The position numbers and the translations under genes are program-made. The notes under the pieces are model-generated. The model did not search any database, was not told the DNA's origin, and saw only the letters and a program-made list of their open reading frames with translations. A stretch of 59,465 bases of DNA from Enorma phocaeensis. GTDB taxonomy: Bacteria; Actinomycetota; Coriobacteriia; Coriobacteriales; Coriobacteriaceae. This document shows positions 25,379-34,463 of the stretch, piece by piece. The stretch spans positions 1-59,465 of the forward strand of contig NZ_JACJKQ010000013.1 in assembly GCF_016901575.1 (NCBI RefSeq), in the 5' to 3' direction. Every line of letters begins with the position of its first letter. Position 1 is the first letter of the stretch.

Positions 25379-26676
25379 GGGCGCACCTGGCCGTCGCCGC
25401 GCACCTCGTACTTGTAGGTGGTGAGTGCCTCCGCCGCAAACGGCCCGCGCGCGTGCAGCTTCTGCGTGGAGATGCCGATCTCGGCGCCCAGCCCAAACTC
25501 GCCGCCGTCGGTAAAGCGGGTGCTCGCGTTGGCGTAGACCGCCGACGCGTCGACCTCGCGCAAGAAGCGTTCGCAAGCGTCTTGGTCCTGGGCGACGATG
25601 GCCTCTGAGTGGCCCGTTCCATAGCGGTTGATGTGTGCGACCGCCTCGTCCAGACCCGAGACGCACTTCACGCTCATCTCAAGCGCCAGATACTCGCGCC
25701 CCCAGTCATCCTCGGTGGCGTCGACCATGCGGGCAAGCGTGGCCGCCTTTTCATCCGCGCCCTCCGAGGCGGTCTCGACGGCGGCCTTCGCCTGCGCGTC
25801 CACATGCAGCGTCACGCCGGCGCGCGCGAGCTCTCCGAGCATCCGAGGCAAAAACTCCCGGGCGACCGACTCGTCCACCAGCAGGGACTCGGCGGCATTG
25901 CACACGCCGACACGCTGCGTCTTCGCGTTCATGACAATGGCGCGGGCCTTCTCGAAGTCGGCGGACTCGTGCACGTAGACGTGGCAGTTGCCGGTACCCG
26001 TCTCGATGACGGGCACCTGGGCCTCGCGTACGCAGCGCTGGATGAGGCCGGCGCCGCCGCGCGGGATGAGCACGTCCACGATGCCGCGCAGGCTCATGAG
26101 GGCGCCTGTCGCGGCACGGTCGGTCGTCTCGATAATCGTGACCGCCTCGGCCGGGAACCCGCAGCCGGCGACCGCGTCGGAAAGCACGTGGGCGATCGCC
26201 ACGCATGAGCGCTGCGCAAGCGAGCCGCCGCGCAAGATGCAGGCGTTGCCCGTGCGGATGCAGATGCCCGCGGCGTCGGAGGTCACGTTGGGCCGGGCCT
26301 CGTAGACCATCGCGACGAGCCCCAGCGGCACGCTCACCTTCTGCAGGTCGAGCCCGCAATCGATCGTGCGCCTCTCCAGCACCCGGCCCACCGGGTCGGG
26401 CAGGTCGCAGAGCGCCTCAAGACCCTGCGCCATGCCTTCGATGCGCTCGGGCGTAAGCAGCAGGCGGTCGAGCAGCCCCTCGCTCGTACCCGCGGCACGC
26501 GCGGCATCCATGTCCTTTGAGTTCGCCGCGACGATCTCTTCCACATGCTCGCGCAGCGCCGCCGCCATGGCGCGGACGGCTCCGACGCGCTCCTCGTTGT
26601 TTGCAAAGCCCAAGGGACGGGAGGCCTCCTTCGCGTTGCGGGCGAGCTCGGTCACATATGCCTGAATGTCTTCCAT
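25375..26676 (-). CDS. proA: Gamma-glutamyl phosphate reductase
   Basis: A 433-residue aldehyde-dehydrogenase-fold enzyme for the second step of proline synthesis: NADPH reduction of gamma-glutamyl phosphate to glutamate semialdehyde. The catalytic Cys lies in QRVGVCNAAESLLVDE. Other family blocks are VPLGLVAMVYEARPNVTSDA, LRGGSLAQRSC and LIPRGGAGLI. ATG 26676 has GGGGAGG upstream. proB lies 2 kb away on the same strand, separated by an oppositely oriented peptidase gene, so the usual proBA operon is broken here. Confidence 0.95.
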   Translation of the reverse strand: MEDIQAYVTELARNAKEASRPLGFANNEERVGAVRAMAAALREHVEEIVAANSKDMDAARAAGTSEGLLDRLLLTPERIEGMAQGLEALCDLPDPVGRVLERRTIDCGLDLQKVSVPLGLVAMVYEARPNVTSDAAGICIRTGNACILRGGSLAQRSCVAIAHVLSDAVAGCGFPAEAVTIIETTDRAATGALMSLRGIVDVLIPRGGAGLIQRCVREAQVPVIETGTGNCHVYVHESADFEKARAIVMNAKTQRVGVCNAAESLLVDESVAREFLPRMLGELARAGVTLHVDAQAKAAVETASEGADEKAATLARMVDATEDDWGREYLALEMSVKCVSGLDEAVAHINRYGTGHSEAIVAQDQDACERFLREVDASAVYANASTRFTDGGEFGLGAEIGISTQKLHARGPFAAEALTTYKYEVRGDGQVRP

Positions 26677-26804
26677 ATCAGAACCTCCCCTATTCTCAAC
26701 ATCGTGACGATGCGCCTTGCTTCGTTTGAGTGTACCCTGAGTTCACGCAACATATCAGCATCAACACCTCCCGTAACCTGACGCACCGCTTTGAAAGGAC
26801 GATC

Positions 26805-28232
26805 ATGACCAAGCTCGCGAGCTATTACGCACCCGGCCTCTTTGTCGAAGACCATGCCATCGACGTGCCGCTCGATTGGCGCGGACTCGAGCCGGCGCTT
26901 CTGGCGCTGGGCATGAACATGCGCCGCGGGGCGTTTCCAGACCCGCTGCCCGGCGCGCCCGAATCGATCCGCCTGTTCTACCGCGTGCTCTGCGCACCCG
27001 AACATGTCCATGACAACCTGCCGCTTTTGGTGTTCTTCCAAGGTGGGCCTGGCGGAGAGGGGCCGCGTCCCACCTCGCCCTCAAGCGACGGCTGGATCGC
27101 GGAGGCCATCAAGCACTTCCGGGTGGTGCTTCCCGACCAGCGTGGCACCGGACGGAGCAGCCGTGTGAGCGGCAGGACCATGGACGCGCTGGGGCAGGCC
27201 GCCGCGTGCGCGGGGAAAGACCCGGCGCGGGTCCAGGCGGACTATCTCAAGCGTTTTCTCGCGCCCTCGATCGTGCGCGACTTTGAGTACCTCAGGCTCA
27301 CCGAGTTTGGCGGCGCGCCGTGGGCCACGCTGGGACAGAGCTATGGCGGCTTCATCACGCTTTCCTATCTGTCGCACTACCCCACCGGCATCGCTGCCTC
27401 GTTCGTCACGGGAGGCATTCCGCACGTGCCTGCCGACGCCGATGAGGTCTATGCGCACACCTTCCCGCGCATGGCGTCGAAAACCGAGCAGTACTATCGC
27501 CGCTATCCCGGCGACGTCGAGCGCGTCGCGGCCGTTGCCGACCGCCTTGCCGCCGGCACCGTCGCCCTTCCCGATGGCAGCCCGCTCACCGTTGAGCGCC
27601 TGCAGCTTCTGGGCAGCGACTTCGGCATGAAGCCCAGCTTTGAGCGCATGCATTGGCTCTTTGACCACGCCTTCGAGGAGGCGGACGGCTCCGTGCCGGC
27701 AGACCCCGCCGCCGCAGAGCTTTCGGACGGCTTCCTCATGAGCGTGCTCCAGCGCACGACGACCGCCCAGAACCCTCTGTACTGGACGCTGCAGGAGTTC
27801 ATCTACGCGGACGGCACAACGCGCCCCATCCGCTGGGCCGCCGAGCGCCAGAAGGCGTCGCGCCAGGAATTCGACACGGCGTCTCGCCCGCTCGTCTTTA
27901 CCGGAGAGGCGTGCTTCTCCTGGATGTTCGAACAGATGCCCGAGCTCAAGCCCTTCGCGGGTGCCATGGAGCAGCTGATGGAGGACACCGAGTTCGACGC
28001 CGTGTACGACCTGGCGCGCCTCGCCTCGAACGACGTGCCGCTCCAGGCCGCTGTCTACTTTGACGACATGTACGTCGATGCGGGGCTTTCGCTCGACACG
28101 CTGTCCCATGTGGGCGCGAGCCATGCATGGGTAACCAACGAGTTCGAGCACGACGGCGTTCATGGCGACCGCGTGTTCAGGCACATCTTTGAAGAGGCCC
28201 TGGGGCGCGGCGACCTGAAGCATGTGTTGTAG
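26805..28232 (+). CDS. pip: Alpha/beta hydrolase, proline iminopeptidase-like (S33)
   Basis: A 475-residue serine hydrolase of peptidase family S33. The oxyanion-hole motif is FFQGGPGGEGPRP, the nucleophile Ser lies in LGQSYGGFITLSYL, and the charge-relay His is probably in NEFEHDGVHGDRVFRHI near the C-terminus. The larger size (about 470 against 310) matches the long proline iminopeptidase subgroup. It releases N-terminal proline from peptides in the cytoplasm. It lies between proA and proB, which suggests a shared theme of proline supply. ATG 26805 has GAAAGGA upstream. Confidence 0.85.
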   Translation: MTKLASYYAPGLFVEDHAIDVPLDWRGLEPALLALGMNMRRGAFPDPLPGAPESIRLFYRVLCAPEHVHDNLPLLVFFQGGPGGEGPRPTSPSSDGWIAEAIKHFRVVLPDQRGTGRSSRVSGRTMDALGQAAACAGKDPARVQADYLKRFLAPSIVRDFEYLRLTEFGGAPWATLGQSYGGFITLSYLSHYPTGIAASFVTGGIPHVPADADEVYAHTFPRMASKTEQYYRRYPGDVERVAAVADRLAAGTVALPDGSPLTVERLQLLGSDFGMKPSFERMHWLFDHAFEEADGSVPADPAAAELSDGFLMSVLQRTTTAQNPLYWTLQEFIYADGTTRPIRWAAERQKASRQEFDTASRPLVFTGEACFSWMFEQMPELKPFAGAMEQLMEDTEFDAVYDLARLASNDVPLQAAVYFDDMYVDAGLSLDTLSHVGASHAWVTNEFEHDGVHGDRVFRHIFEEALGRGDLKHVL

Positions 28233-28730
28233 AACGATTGGATAGCCCTTCAGCAGCCGCACGATCTGGCGTCCACAGATCCAGACTCGTTAATGAGCGG
28301 CATTCGATGCCGAAGGTCGCCTTGCGCTCGCACCCTGCATAGCCACGACGCATTCCGCGCTTCCCCCGCAAATCATGGGTGCTAAATGACGTTATGCATA
28401 TAATCGTCATTTAGCACCCTTTATATGCAGCACTTTTTCGAGCAGGAAAATGGGTCTACCATCGATTGGTCAAAAGTATCGACGAAATAGCAATTAGGCA
28501 CCTCATGGCAATCCATAAATCGGTATGAGATGCCCAAGATTCAGCACATCAAACCTGAAGATGCCTTGCAAGGACCCAGCTAGACGCAAGAGGCCCCAAC
28601 TCAAGCGCTTCGAGACGGTGTATAAGCATAGGGAATGCTATATCGTCGAGCATTTTGACCACTGGTGGCATTTTCAATATTTCTGACCCCTCTTTTTCAA
28701 ATAAGGGCCCTAGGGAAATCCTCGTCGAAG
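28233..28730. other. AT-richer intergenic island between pip and proB
   Basis: Almost 500 bases with no convincing gene, in visibly more AT-rich DNA than the flanking genes. It holds the large dyad at 28377-28419, an imperfect dyad GGCACCTCAT / ATGAGATGCC in 28498-28534, and CCACTGGTGG between two CATTTT copies near 28650-28676. It may be a decayed insertion or a non-coding element. No transposase fragment was recognised. Confidence 0.5.
28377..28419. repeat. 15-base perfect inverted repeat with 13-base AT loop
   Basis: The arms GGGTGCTAAATGACG (28377-28391) and CGTCATTTAGCACCC (28405-28419) match perfectly. The loop TTATGCATATAAT contains a smaller palindrome, and TTATATGCA recurs at 28421-28429 just after the right arm. 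It could be an operator, a terminator for pip (145 bases after its stop, with TTTAT following) or a mobile-element end. Confidence 0.85.
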
Positions 28731-29864
28731 CTAGGCGAAGACGATCATGTTGTCACGATGCACGGCAGGCTTGCCCGCAAGAGCGGCCAGCAGCCGGTTC
28801 TGGGCGATTTCGTCCTGATGACGGCCTGCGGCGAGCTTGAGCTCGTCACTCGGTGCCTCCGCCTGACCGCGCGCGAGGACGAAGCCCGCTCTGTCACAGA
28901 TGTCAAGAATGTCTCCCGTGGCGAAGTCGCCCTCGACCGAGGTGACACCCACCGGCAAGAGCGACGAGCCGTTCTCGACCACGGCGTGCGCCGCGCCCTC
29001 GTCGACGGTCAGCTTGCCGCGAGCGGCATCGCCCAGCGCGATCCAGAGTTTGCGCGGCGCAATATCCAACCGGTCGGCAGGCGGGACAAACCGCGTGCCC
29101 ACGGCCTCCCCCGCAGCAAGGCGCACCAGTGGGTCCTCCGCGGCGCCGCTGGCGATCACGCATTCCACACCAGCGGTCATGAGGATGCGGGCGGCCCTGA
29201 TCTTGGTGATCATGCCTCCCGTACCCACCGCCGTGGACGAGTCGCCCGCGGAACCGATGATCTTCGCATCGATTTTGTCGACCCTAGGAATGAACTCTGC
29301 CGTGGGGTCCAGCGCGGGATTGGCGGTATACAGGCCATCGATGTCGGACAGGATGACACACAGGTCGGCAGACACCAGGCAGGAGACGAGCGCGGCCAAG
29401 GTATCGTTGTCTCCGAAGCGAATCTCGTCGACCGTGACCGTGTCGTTCTCGTTCACCACAGGCACGACGCCCAAGCCGACGAGGCGCGTGAGGGCATCGC
29501 GGGCATGCAGATACGAGCTGCGTCGGGCGGTGTCGTGCCTGGTGAGAAGGACCAGCGAGGTCAAAAGGTCGGCGGAGCGGAACTCCTCGTCGTAGACGGC
29601 GGAGAGCACGCACTGCCCCACCGAGGCGCACGCCTGAAGGCTCGGCATGTCGTGCGGGCGGCGCTCAAACCCCAGAAGCGGCGCCCCGCATGCGATGGCG
29701 CCCGAACTTACCACCACGAGGTTCCAGCCCATGCGCCGCAGCTCTGCGGCCTGGTGCGCGAGATTGGCGATAAAGGCGCGGTCGATCCCCGTCTTTGCAT
29801 GCACCAGCGTCGACGATCCGATCTTGACGACCATCGTCTTGGTGGGGGTGGCGGGCGCTGCCAT
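28731..29864 (-). CDS. proB: Glutamate 5-kinase with PUA domain
   Basis: A 377-residue enzyme that phosphorylates glutamate as the first committed step of proline synthesis. The amino-acid kinase domain (1-260) shows MVVKIGSSTLV, VVSSGAIACG, NENDTVTVDEIRFGDND and VGTGGMITKIRAA. The C-terminal 100 residues form the PUA domain, as in the full-length enzyme. ATG 29864 has AGGAG eight bases upstream. Feedback inhibition by proline is usual for the family. It faces pip tail-to-tail. Confidence 0.95.
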   Translation of the reverse strand: MAAPATPTKTMVVKIGSSTLVHAKTGIDRAFIANLAHQAAELRRMGWNLVVVSSGAIACGAPLLGFERRPHDMPSLQACASVGQCVLSAVYDEEFRSADLLTSLVLLTRHDTARRSSYLHARDALTRLVGLGVVPVVNENDTVTVDEIRFGDNDTLAALVSCLVSADLCVILSDIDGLYTANPALDPTAEFIPRVDKIDAKIIGSAGDSSTAVGTGGMITKIRAARILMTAGVECVIASGAAEDPLVRLAAGEAVGTRFVPPADRLDIAPRKLWIALGDAARGKLTVDEGAAHAVVENGSSLLPVGVTSVEGDFATGDILDICDRAGFVLARGQAEAPSDELKLAAGRHQDEIAQNRLLAALAGKPAVHRDNMIVFA

Positions 29865-29997
29865 GGCACATCTCCTGTCCGGCTCGTGAGCGTTGCAGCG
29901 GCATTATAGCGCGCGGGTGGCGCGGAGAAAGACTCCACGCCACCCGAAAACACCGTCATGCGGGCGCACGCGCCGCGAAATATGCCGCAAGCATCCC

Positions 29998-31518
29998 CTA
30001 CCGTTTGCGAGGGGCCTTCCACGGCATGGATGAGCCGGTCGCGACGAGGCGCTCACGCACCAGCTCGTCGCGCACGCGGGCAAGGCCGCTCTCCATACCG
30101 ACCACGTAGGACTGGGGATACAAGAAGCGCTTGTACTCGGAGTCGAGCGTCGACAGCGCAGAGCTACAGCGGGCGCGCGCCTGGGTGAGTGACTCGCGCG
30201 GGGCAACCGCGGCGCCGCCGCGAACCACCGGCTCCAGCAGCTCCCGATACGGCATGCCCGCCACGCTCGTGACCAGCGCGGCATCGTTGACTGCGACGAG
30301 CGTGCAGCCGCGCTCGCCGCCCTCGCCTTCGAGATACGCCTCATCATAGATCATGTCGCACACCGGGCTTCCCGCCTCGTCCATGTAGCGGCGCACCTGC
30401 TGCACGCCGGGGATGGTGCGCTTGTATGGCTGCTCGGAGAGCTTGACCACAGGCGTCCAGCCCGCATCGCCCGGGTCGCGGCGGGCGGCGAGCTTGTACA
30501 CGCAACCCAACGCCGGCTGGTCGTAGCAGGTCGCGAGCTTGGTGCCGACGCCAAACGAATCGATGGGCGCGCCCTGGTCGAGGAGCGACTGGATGGTGTA
30601 CTCGTCGAGGTCGTTCGAGACGGAGATCTTTACGTAGGAGAGGCCCTCCTCGTCGAAGCGCCCGCGCACATAGGTCGAAAGCTTGGCGAGGTCGCCCGAG
30701 TCGATGCGGATGGCGGCGAGCCGCTCGCCGCGCTGCTCCATCTCGCGTGCCACGGTGATGGCGTTCTCCACGCCCTCGCGCACGTCATAGGTATCGATGA
30801 GCAGCGTGCAGTTGTTGGGCATGCTGCGCGCGAAGGCGCGGAACGCCTCGAGCTCCGTGTCGAAGCTCATGACCCAGCTGTGCGCATGGGTGCCGAACAC
30901 CGGGATGCCGTACTTGCGGCCGGCGAGCACGTTGGAGGTGCTGGAGCAGCCCGCCACATAGCTCGCACGCGCCACCGCCATGCCGCCGTCGGGCCCCTGG
31001 GCGCGCCTGAGGCCAAACTCGGCGACGGGCCGCCCCTCGGCCGCCTCCACCACGCGCGCGGTCTTGGTGGCGACGAGCGTCTGGAACCCGATGGTGTTCA
31101 AAAGCGCCGTCTCGAGCATCTGGCACTCGAGCGCGGGGCCCGTGACGCGCACCATGGGCTCGCGCGGAAAGACGAGCTCGCCTTCGGGAACGGCGTCGAT
31201 ATCCACGTGGGCACGGAACTGCCGCAGGTACTCAAGGAACCCCTTCTTAAAGAGCGCCCCGCCCGCCGGCGCCTCGAGCGACGCGAGGTACTCGATATCC
31301 TCGTCCTCGAAGCGCAGGTTCTCGACCAGGTCTGCCAGGTCGGCGGTGCCGCACATGACGGCGAACGCGCTGCCGAAGGGATGGTCGCGGTAGAACGCGG
31401 TGAAGCAATCCTCCTCTTCGAGCTTGCCGCTCTCCCATAGGCCCTGCGCCATGGTGAGCTCGTAAAGATCGGTGAGAAGCGCCACGTCGGTGGGGCGGGC
31501 AGGATCTGTCAGTGCCAT
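29998..31518 (-). CDS. pncB: Nicotinate phosphoribosyltransferase
   Basis: A 506-residue enzyme of the NAD salvage (Preiss-Handler) pathway that makes nicotinate mononucleotide from nicotinate and PRPP. Visible motifs are LLTDLYELTMAQGLWESG at the N-terminus, EFGLRRAQGPDGG, the phosphorylated-His region GTHAHSWVMSF and the IRIDSGDLAKLS block. ATG 31518 follows AAGGAAGG; an earlier start at 31563 has none. With nadE 18 kb away it gives the cell a salvage route to NAD. It is transcribed away from the tail-anchored protein gene with a 102-base gap. Confidence 0.95.
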   Translation of the reverse strand: MALTDPARPTDVALLTDLYELTMAQGLWESGKLEEEDCFTAFYRDHPFGSAFAVMCGTADLADLVENLRFEDEDIEYLASLEAPAGGALFKKGFLEYLRQFRAHVDIDAVPEGELVFPREPMVRVTGPALECQMLETALLNTIGFQTLVATKTARVVEAAEGRPVAEFGLRRAQGPDGGMAVARASYVAGCSSTSNVLAGRKYGIPVFGTHAHSWVMSFDTELEAFRAFARSMPNNCTLLIDTYDVREGVENAITVAREMEQRGERLAAIRIDSGDLAKLSTYVRGRFDEEGLSYVKISVSNDLDEYTIQSLLDQGAPIDSFGVGTKLATCYDQPALGCVYKLAARRDPGDAGWTPVVKLSEQPYKRTIPGVQQVRRYMDEAGSPVCDMIYDEAYLEGEGGERGCTLVAVNDAALVTSVAGMPYRELLEPVVRGGAAVAPRESLTQARARCSSALSTLDSEYKRFLYPQSYVVGMESGLARVRDELVRERLVATGSSMPWKAPRKR

Positions 31519-31620
31519 GTGAACCTTCCTTTCGCATGCGAATGTCGCATCGAGGCCGGCCATGCCCCGGCCCCGCGGGGTGTTTCGGGTCGGAACAAGC
31601 CGCCGACCCGACGCGTCCCG

Positions 31621-32103
31621 TTATCCCAGCGCCCCGGCGTTGCTCAGCGCGACATAGACCGCGCCGCATATGAACGCGACGAGCGCGATGGCGATGATGA
31701 TCTTCTGCGCAGGCGGCATCGAGGGCACGCCGTCCTCGTCCTCCCCTTCGGAAAGCACCATCCGCTCTCCGAAGGAACGCTCGCGCTGCCGCGGCGGAGC
31801 GGCATGCGCCTCCGAGGACGCCGCCCCGGGACGGCTCGTCACGTCCGCGGGCTGAGGCGCAGGCGCCTGTGGTACCTCCGATGCGGGCGCGGCGCCCGCG
31901 GTCTCGTAGGCAGGCCCTGCCGTAGCCTCTGGATTTGGTTCTGGAGTCTCCGAGGCCTCTTGATGTACCTGGGCAGAAACGGTGCCGGCGGCTTCGGCGC
32001 GCAGCTGCTCGAGCTCGGCACGCTCGCGGCGCGCCTTCTCGGCGCGAAGCTGTTCGAGCTCGGCGCGCTCGGCGTCGGTTAGGGGCGTATCTTGATCTGC
32101 CAC
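31621..32103 (-). CDS. Small tail-anchored protein with duplicated coiled coil
   Basis: A 160-residue protein with a direct duplication near the N-terminus: RAELEQLRAEKARR, then RAELEQLRAEAAG, a heptad-like coiled coil at about residues 12-40. A long Pro/Ala/Glu-rich linker (41-125) follows, then one C-terminal membrane helix at about 131-152 (KIIIAIALVAFICGAVYVAL). There is no signal peptide, so it is likely tail-anchored with its bulk in the cytoplasm. No family is recognised. It lies between pncB and the divergent mupG gene. Function unknown. Confidence 0.75.
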   Translation of the reverse strand: MADQDTPLTDAERAELEQLRAEKARRERAELEQLRAEAAGTVSAQVHQEASETPEPNPEATAGPAYETAGAAPASEVPQAPAPQPADVTSRPGAASSEAHAAPPRQRERSFGERMVLSEGEDEDGVPSMPPAQKIIIAIALVAFICGAVYVALSNAGALG

Positions 32104-32324
32104 GATGGGAACCTCTCTTCGATCCTGGCGGCGTCTGCCGCGTCATGGCGTTCTTTGCAGTATACCCGCAACCACTGCCACCCGCGTGTTCGGGTTGCCT
32201 GTGCGCTGCAATCGCGTGCCCGCTGTGAGAAAATGCGGCATGTATGGGCAACGGCCGCGCATGTCCGCGCGGGCCGTCATCAGACATGTCGGCTTGACCG
32301 CGCAGACGCAACGAAAGGACCCTC

Positions 32325-33416
32325 ATGCACAGGCTGGGAATCTCTCTGTATCCAGAACACTCCACCCCCGAGAAGGACCGCGCCTACATGCAGCTCGCGG
32401 CAAAGCACGGCTTCAGCAGGATCTTCACCTGCCTGCTCTCGGTGAAAAAGGACGCCGAGAACACCATCGCCGAGTTCGGCTCCTTCGTTCGCGAGGCTCA
32501 TGAGCTGGGCTTCGTGGTAGCCGTAGACACCAACGAGGACGTCTTCGAGCGCCTGGGGGCGACGCCTTTCGACCTCACGCCGTTCGAGCGCATGGGGGTC
32601 GACATCATCCGCCTGGACGGACACTTCGGAGACCAGGGCGACATCATGATCACCCGCAACCCCCAGGGCATCCAGATCGAGTTCAACGCAAGCTGCAGCC
32701 TCGGCCTGGACCTGCTCATTCGCCGGGGCGCCGACCCGCGCGCCATGACCGTTTGCCATAACTTCTTCCCCGAGCCCTACACCGGCCTCTCGGAGGAGAC
32801 CTTCCAGGCGCGCAACGCCCAGTACAAGGGGCTCGGCCTCACGCTCGCCGCCTTCGTGAGCAGCCGCGAAGCCGAGACCTTCGGCCCCTGGCCGGTCTTT
32901 GCGGGCCTTCCCACCTGCGAGGATGACCGCAGGCGTCCCATCGACCTGCAGGCACGCCACCTGCTGGCCTCCGGCCTTGTCGACGACGTCATCGTGGGCA
33001 ACTGCTTTGCGAGCGAGGACGAACTCGCGGCGCTCGCCGCCGTGGACACCACGCGCGTCACCATGCGCATCGACACCGTGCCCGACATCACGGACGCGGA
33101 GCGCGAGGTGATCTGGGACTTTGACCACACCACCCGCGGCGACGCCTCGGCATACATGCTGCGCTCCTCATGGCCGCGGCTCGCGTTCAAGGAGCGCTCG
33201 ATCGCCCCACGCACCTGGGACGACCCCATGTTCCACCGCGGCGACGTGCTCGTTCCCAACGACAACATGGCCCACTACCGCGGCGAGCTCGAGGTGGCGC
33301 TGCGCGACTTCGAGAACGACGGCACGCGCAACCTGGTGGGACGCATCCCTGCCGAGGAGCTGTTCCTGCTGGACTACATCGCGCCCGAGCATCCCTTTGG
33401 GTTCGTGCGCCCCTAG
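32325..33416 (+). CDS. mupG: MupG-type 6-phospho-N-acetylmuramidase (DUF871)
   Basis: A 363-residue protein matching the DUF871/MupG family. It has an N-terminal TIM barrel starting RLGISLYPEHSTPEKDRAYM, with VVAVDTNEDVFERLG, QIEFNASCSL and VCHNFFPEPYTGLS, and a C-terminal cyclophilin-like domain with PHRGDVLVPNDNMAHYRGEL-type sequence. MupG cleaves MurNAc-6-phosphate-GlcNAc during peptidoglycan recycling in the cytoplasm. ATG 32325 has AAAGGA upstream. No PTS transporter or MurQ etherase gene is adjacent; the convergent neighbour is a ROK protein that could act on related sugars. Confidence 0.88.
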   Translation: MHRLGISLYPEHSTPEKDRAYMQLAAKHGFSRIFTCLLSVKKDAENTIAEFGSFVREAHELGFVVAVDTNEDVFERLGATPFDLTPFERMGVDIIRLDGHFGDQGDIMITRNPQGIQIEFNASCSLGLDLLIRRGADPRAMTVCHNFFPEPYTGLSEETFQARNAQYKGLGLTLAAFVSSREAETFGPWPVFAGLPTCEDDRRRPIDLQARHLLASGLVDDVIVGNCFASEDELAALAAVDTTRVTMRIDTVPDITDAEREVIWDFDHTTRGDASAYMLRSSWPRLAFKERSIAPRTWDDPMFHRGDVLVPNDNMAHYRGELEVALRDFENDGTRNLVGRIPAEELFLLDYIAPEHPFGFVRP

Positions 33417-33465
33417 AGGCATCCGGGCACCGGGCCCAAACGCGACGGCATGGAGCCTGACGAGC

Positions 33466-33495
33466 GCGGGGTCCCGGCATCAGCCAGGACCCCGC
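33466..33495. terminator. Bidirectional stem-loop between mupG and the ROK gene
   Basis: A perfect nine-base stem GCGGGGTCC / GGACCCCGC with a 12-base loop lies in the 120-base convergent gap. It has no T-run, so it is at best an intrinsic terminator of the high-GC type. Confidence 0.55.
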
Positions 33496-33536
33496 CACCT
33501 TTGCGCCCGCGGTCCCGCTACTTCGCGGCTTCGCTG

Positions 33537-34463
33537 CTAGCGGCTTTCGGCGCGCCTGCGCTGCATGTTCAGGAAATGCTGGCAGGCGCCGATAAGGTTC
33601 GCATCGTTGAAGAAGCGGCACGGCATGACCTCGACCGTGGGGAACGGATTGCGAAGCTCCTTGTTAAAGCGGTCGAGCGCGTCTCGGACCCCCTCGATAA
33701 AGAGCGGGTTCTTGCTAACGCCGCCGCCCAGGCAGATACGCTCCGGGTCGAGCCAGCACTGGATGTTGTGCACCTGGATGGCGATGCCGTCGCACACATC
33801 GTGAAAGACGCGGCACGCCGCCTCGTCGCCCGCCTCGATCCAGGCAAAGACCTCCCGGCCGTTGCAGGACTCGACCCCCTTCGCCTCGGCAACCCGGCGA
33901 CACAGGCCGAAGGTCGAGCAGTCGGTCGAGAACGACCCCTCCTCGCGCACGGCGCTGTCCTTGTCGGGCATACGGTAGTACATGAGCGACGCCTCGCCCG
34001 CATAGAGATGCGACCCCTTGAAGACCTCGCCGTTCACCACCGCGCCGCCGCCGATGCCCGTGCCGAAGGTGAGCACGGCTCCATTGGTGACGCCCTGGAG
34101 ATTTCCCACCGAGAGCTCTGCCATGGTCGAGCAGCGAGCGTCGTTCTCGACCTCGACGGGCAAGCCGAAGCGGCGCTCCCATTCGTTCACGTCGACGTCG
34201 TAGTTATACATGAGCGCGCCGCCGGTATGCAGGTATTTGCGGTCGACGTCGATGACGCCGGGCAGCGAGAAGGCGATGCCCTCGACAGGGCCCATCTGCT
34301 CCAAGACGCCTTCGAGCGTGGTGAGGAATGCCTCTTGGGTCTCGGTGAGCCCGTTCGGGGTGGGAACCTCGCCATGCTGAGAAAACTGGTCCGGCGCCCC
34401 CTCCCCTTCCATCACCGAATACTTGATGGCGGTGCCGCCGACATCGAATACCGCTAGCCTCAT
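33537..34463 (-). CDS. ROK-family sugar kinase or regulator-like protein
   Basis: A 308-residue ROK protein without a DNA-binding domain, hence more likely a sugar kinase. The ATP site is VFDVGGTAIKYSV, and the central motif is TFGTGIGGGAVVNGEVFKGSHLYAGEA, split here by the family's phosphate loops. The usual Cys-rich zinc motif (CxCGxxGCxE) is absent, as in some ROK subgroups. The likely substrate is a hexose or N-acetylhexosamine. ATG 34463 follows GGAGGA, and its ATGA overlaps the stop of the GNAT-radical SAM gene, so the two are translationally coupled. Confidence 0.88.
   Translation of the reverse strand: MRLAVFDVGGTAIKYSVMEGEGAPDQFSQHGEVPTPNGLTETQEAFLTTLEGVLEQMGPVEGIAFSLPGVIDVDRKYLHTGGALMYNYDVDVNEWERRFGLPVEVENDARCSTMAELSVGNLQGVTNGAVLTFGTGIGGGAVVNGEVFKGSHLYAGEASLMYYRMPDKDSAVREEGSFSTDCSTFGLCRRVAEAKGVESCNGREVFAWIEAGDEAACRVFHDVCDGIAIQVHNIQCWLDPERICLGGGVSKNPLFIEGVRDALDRFNKELRNPFPTVEVMPCRFFNDANLIGACQHFLNMQRRRAESR

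Noticed and set aside
32280-33128. Antisense frame over mupG
   Set aside because: Shadow of a strongly supported gene on the other strand; no domain seen.
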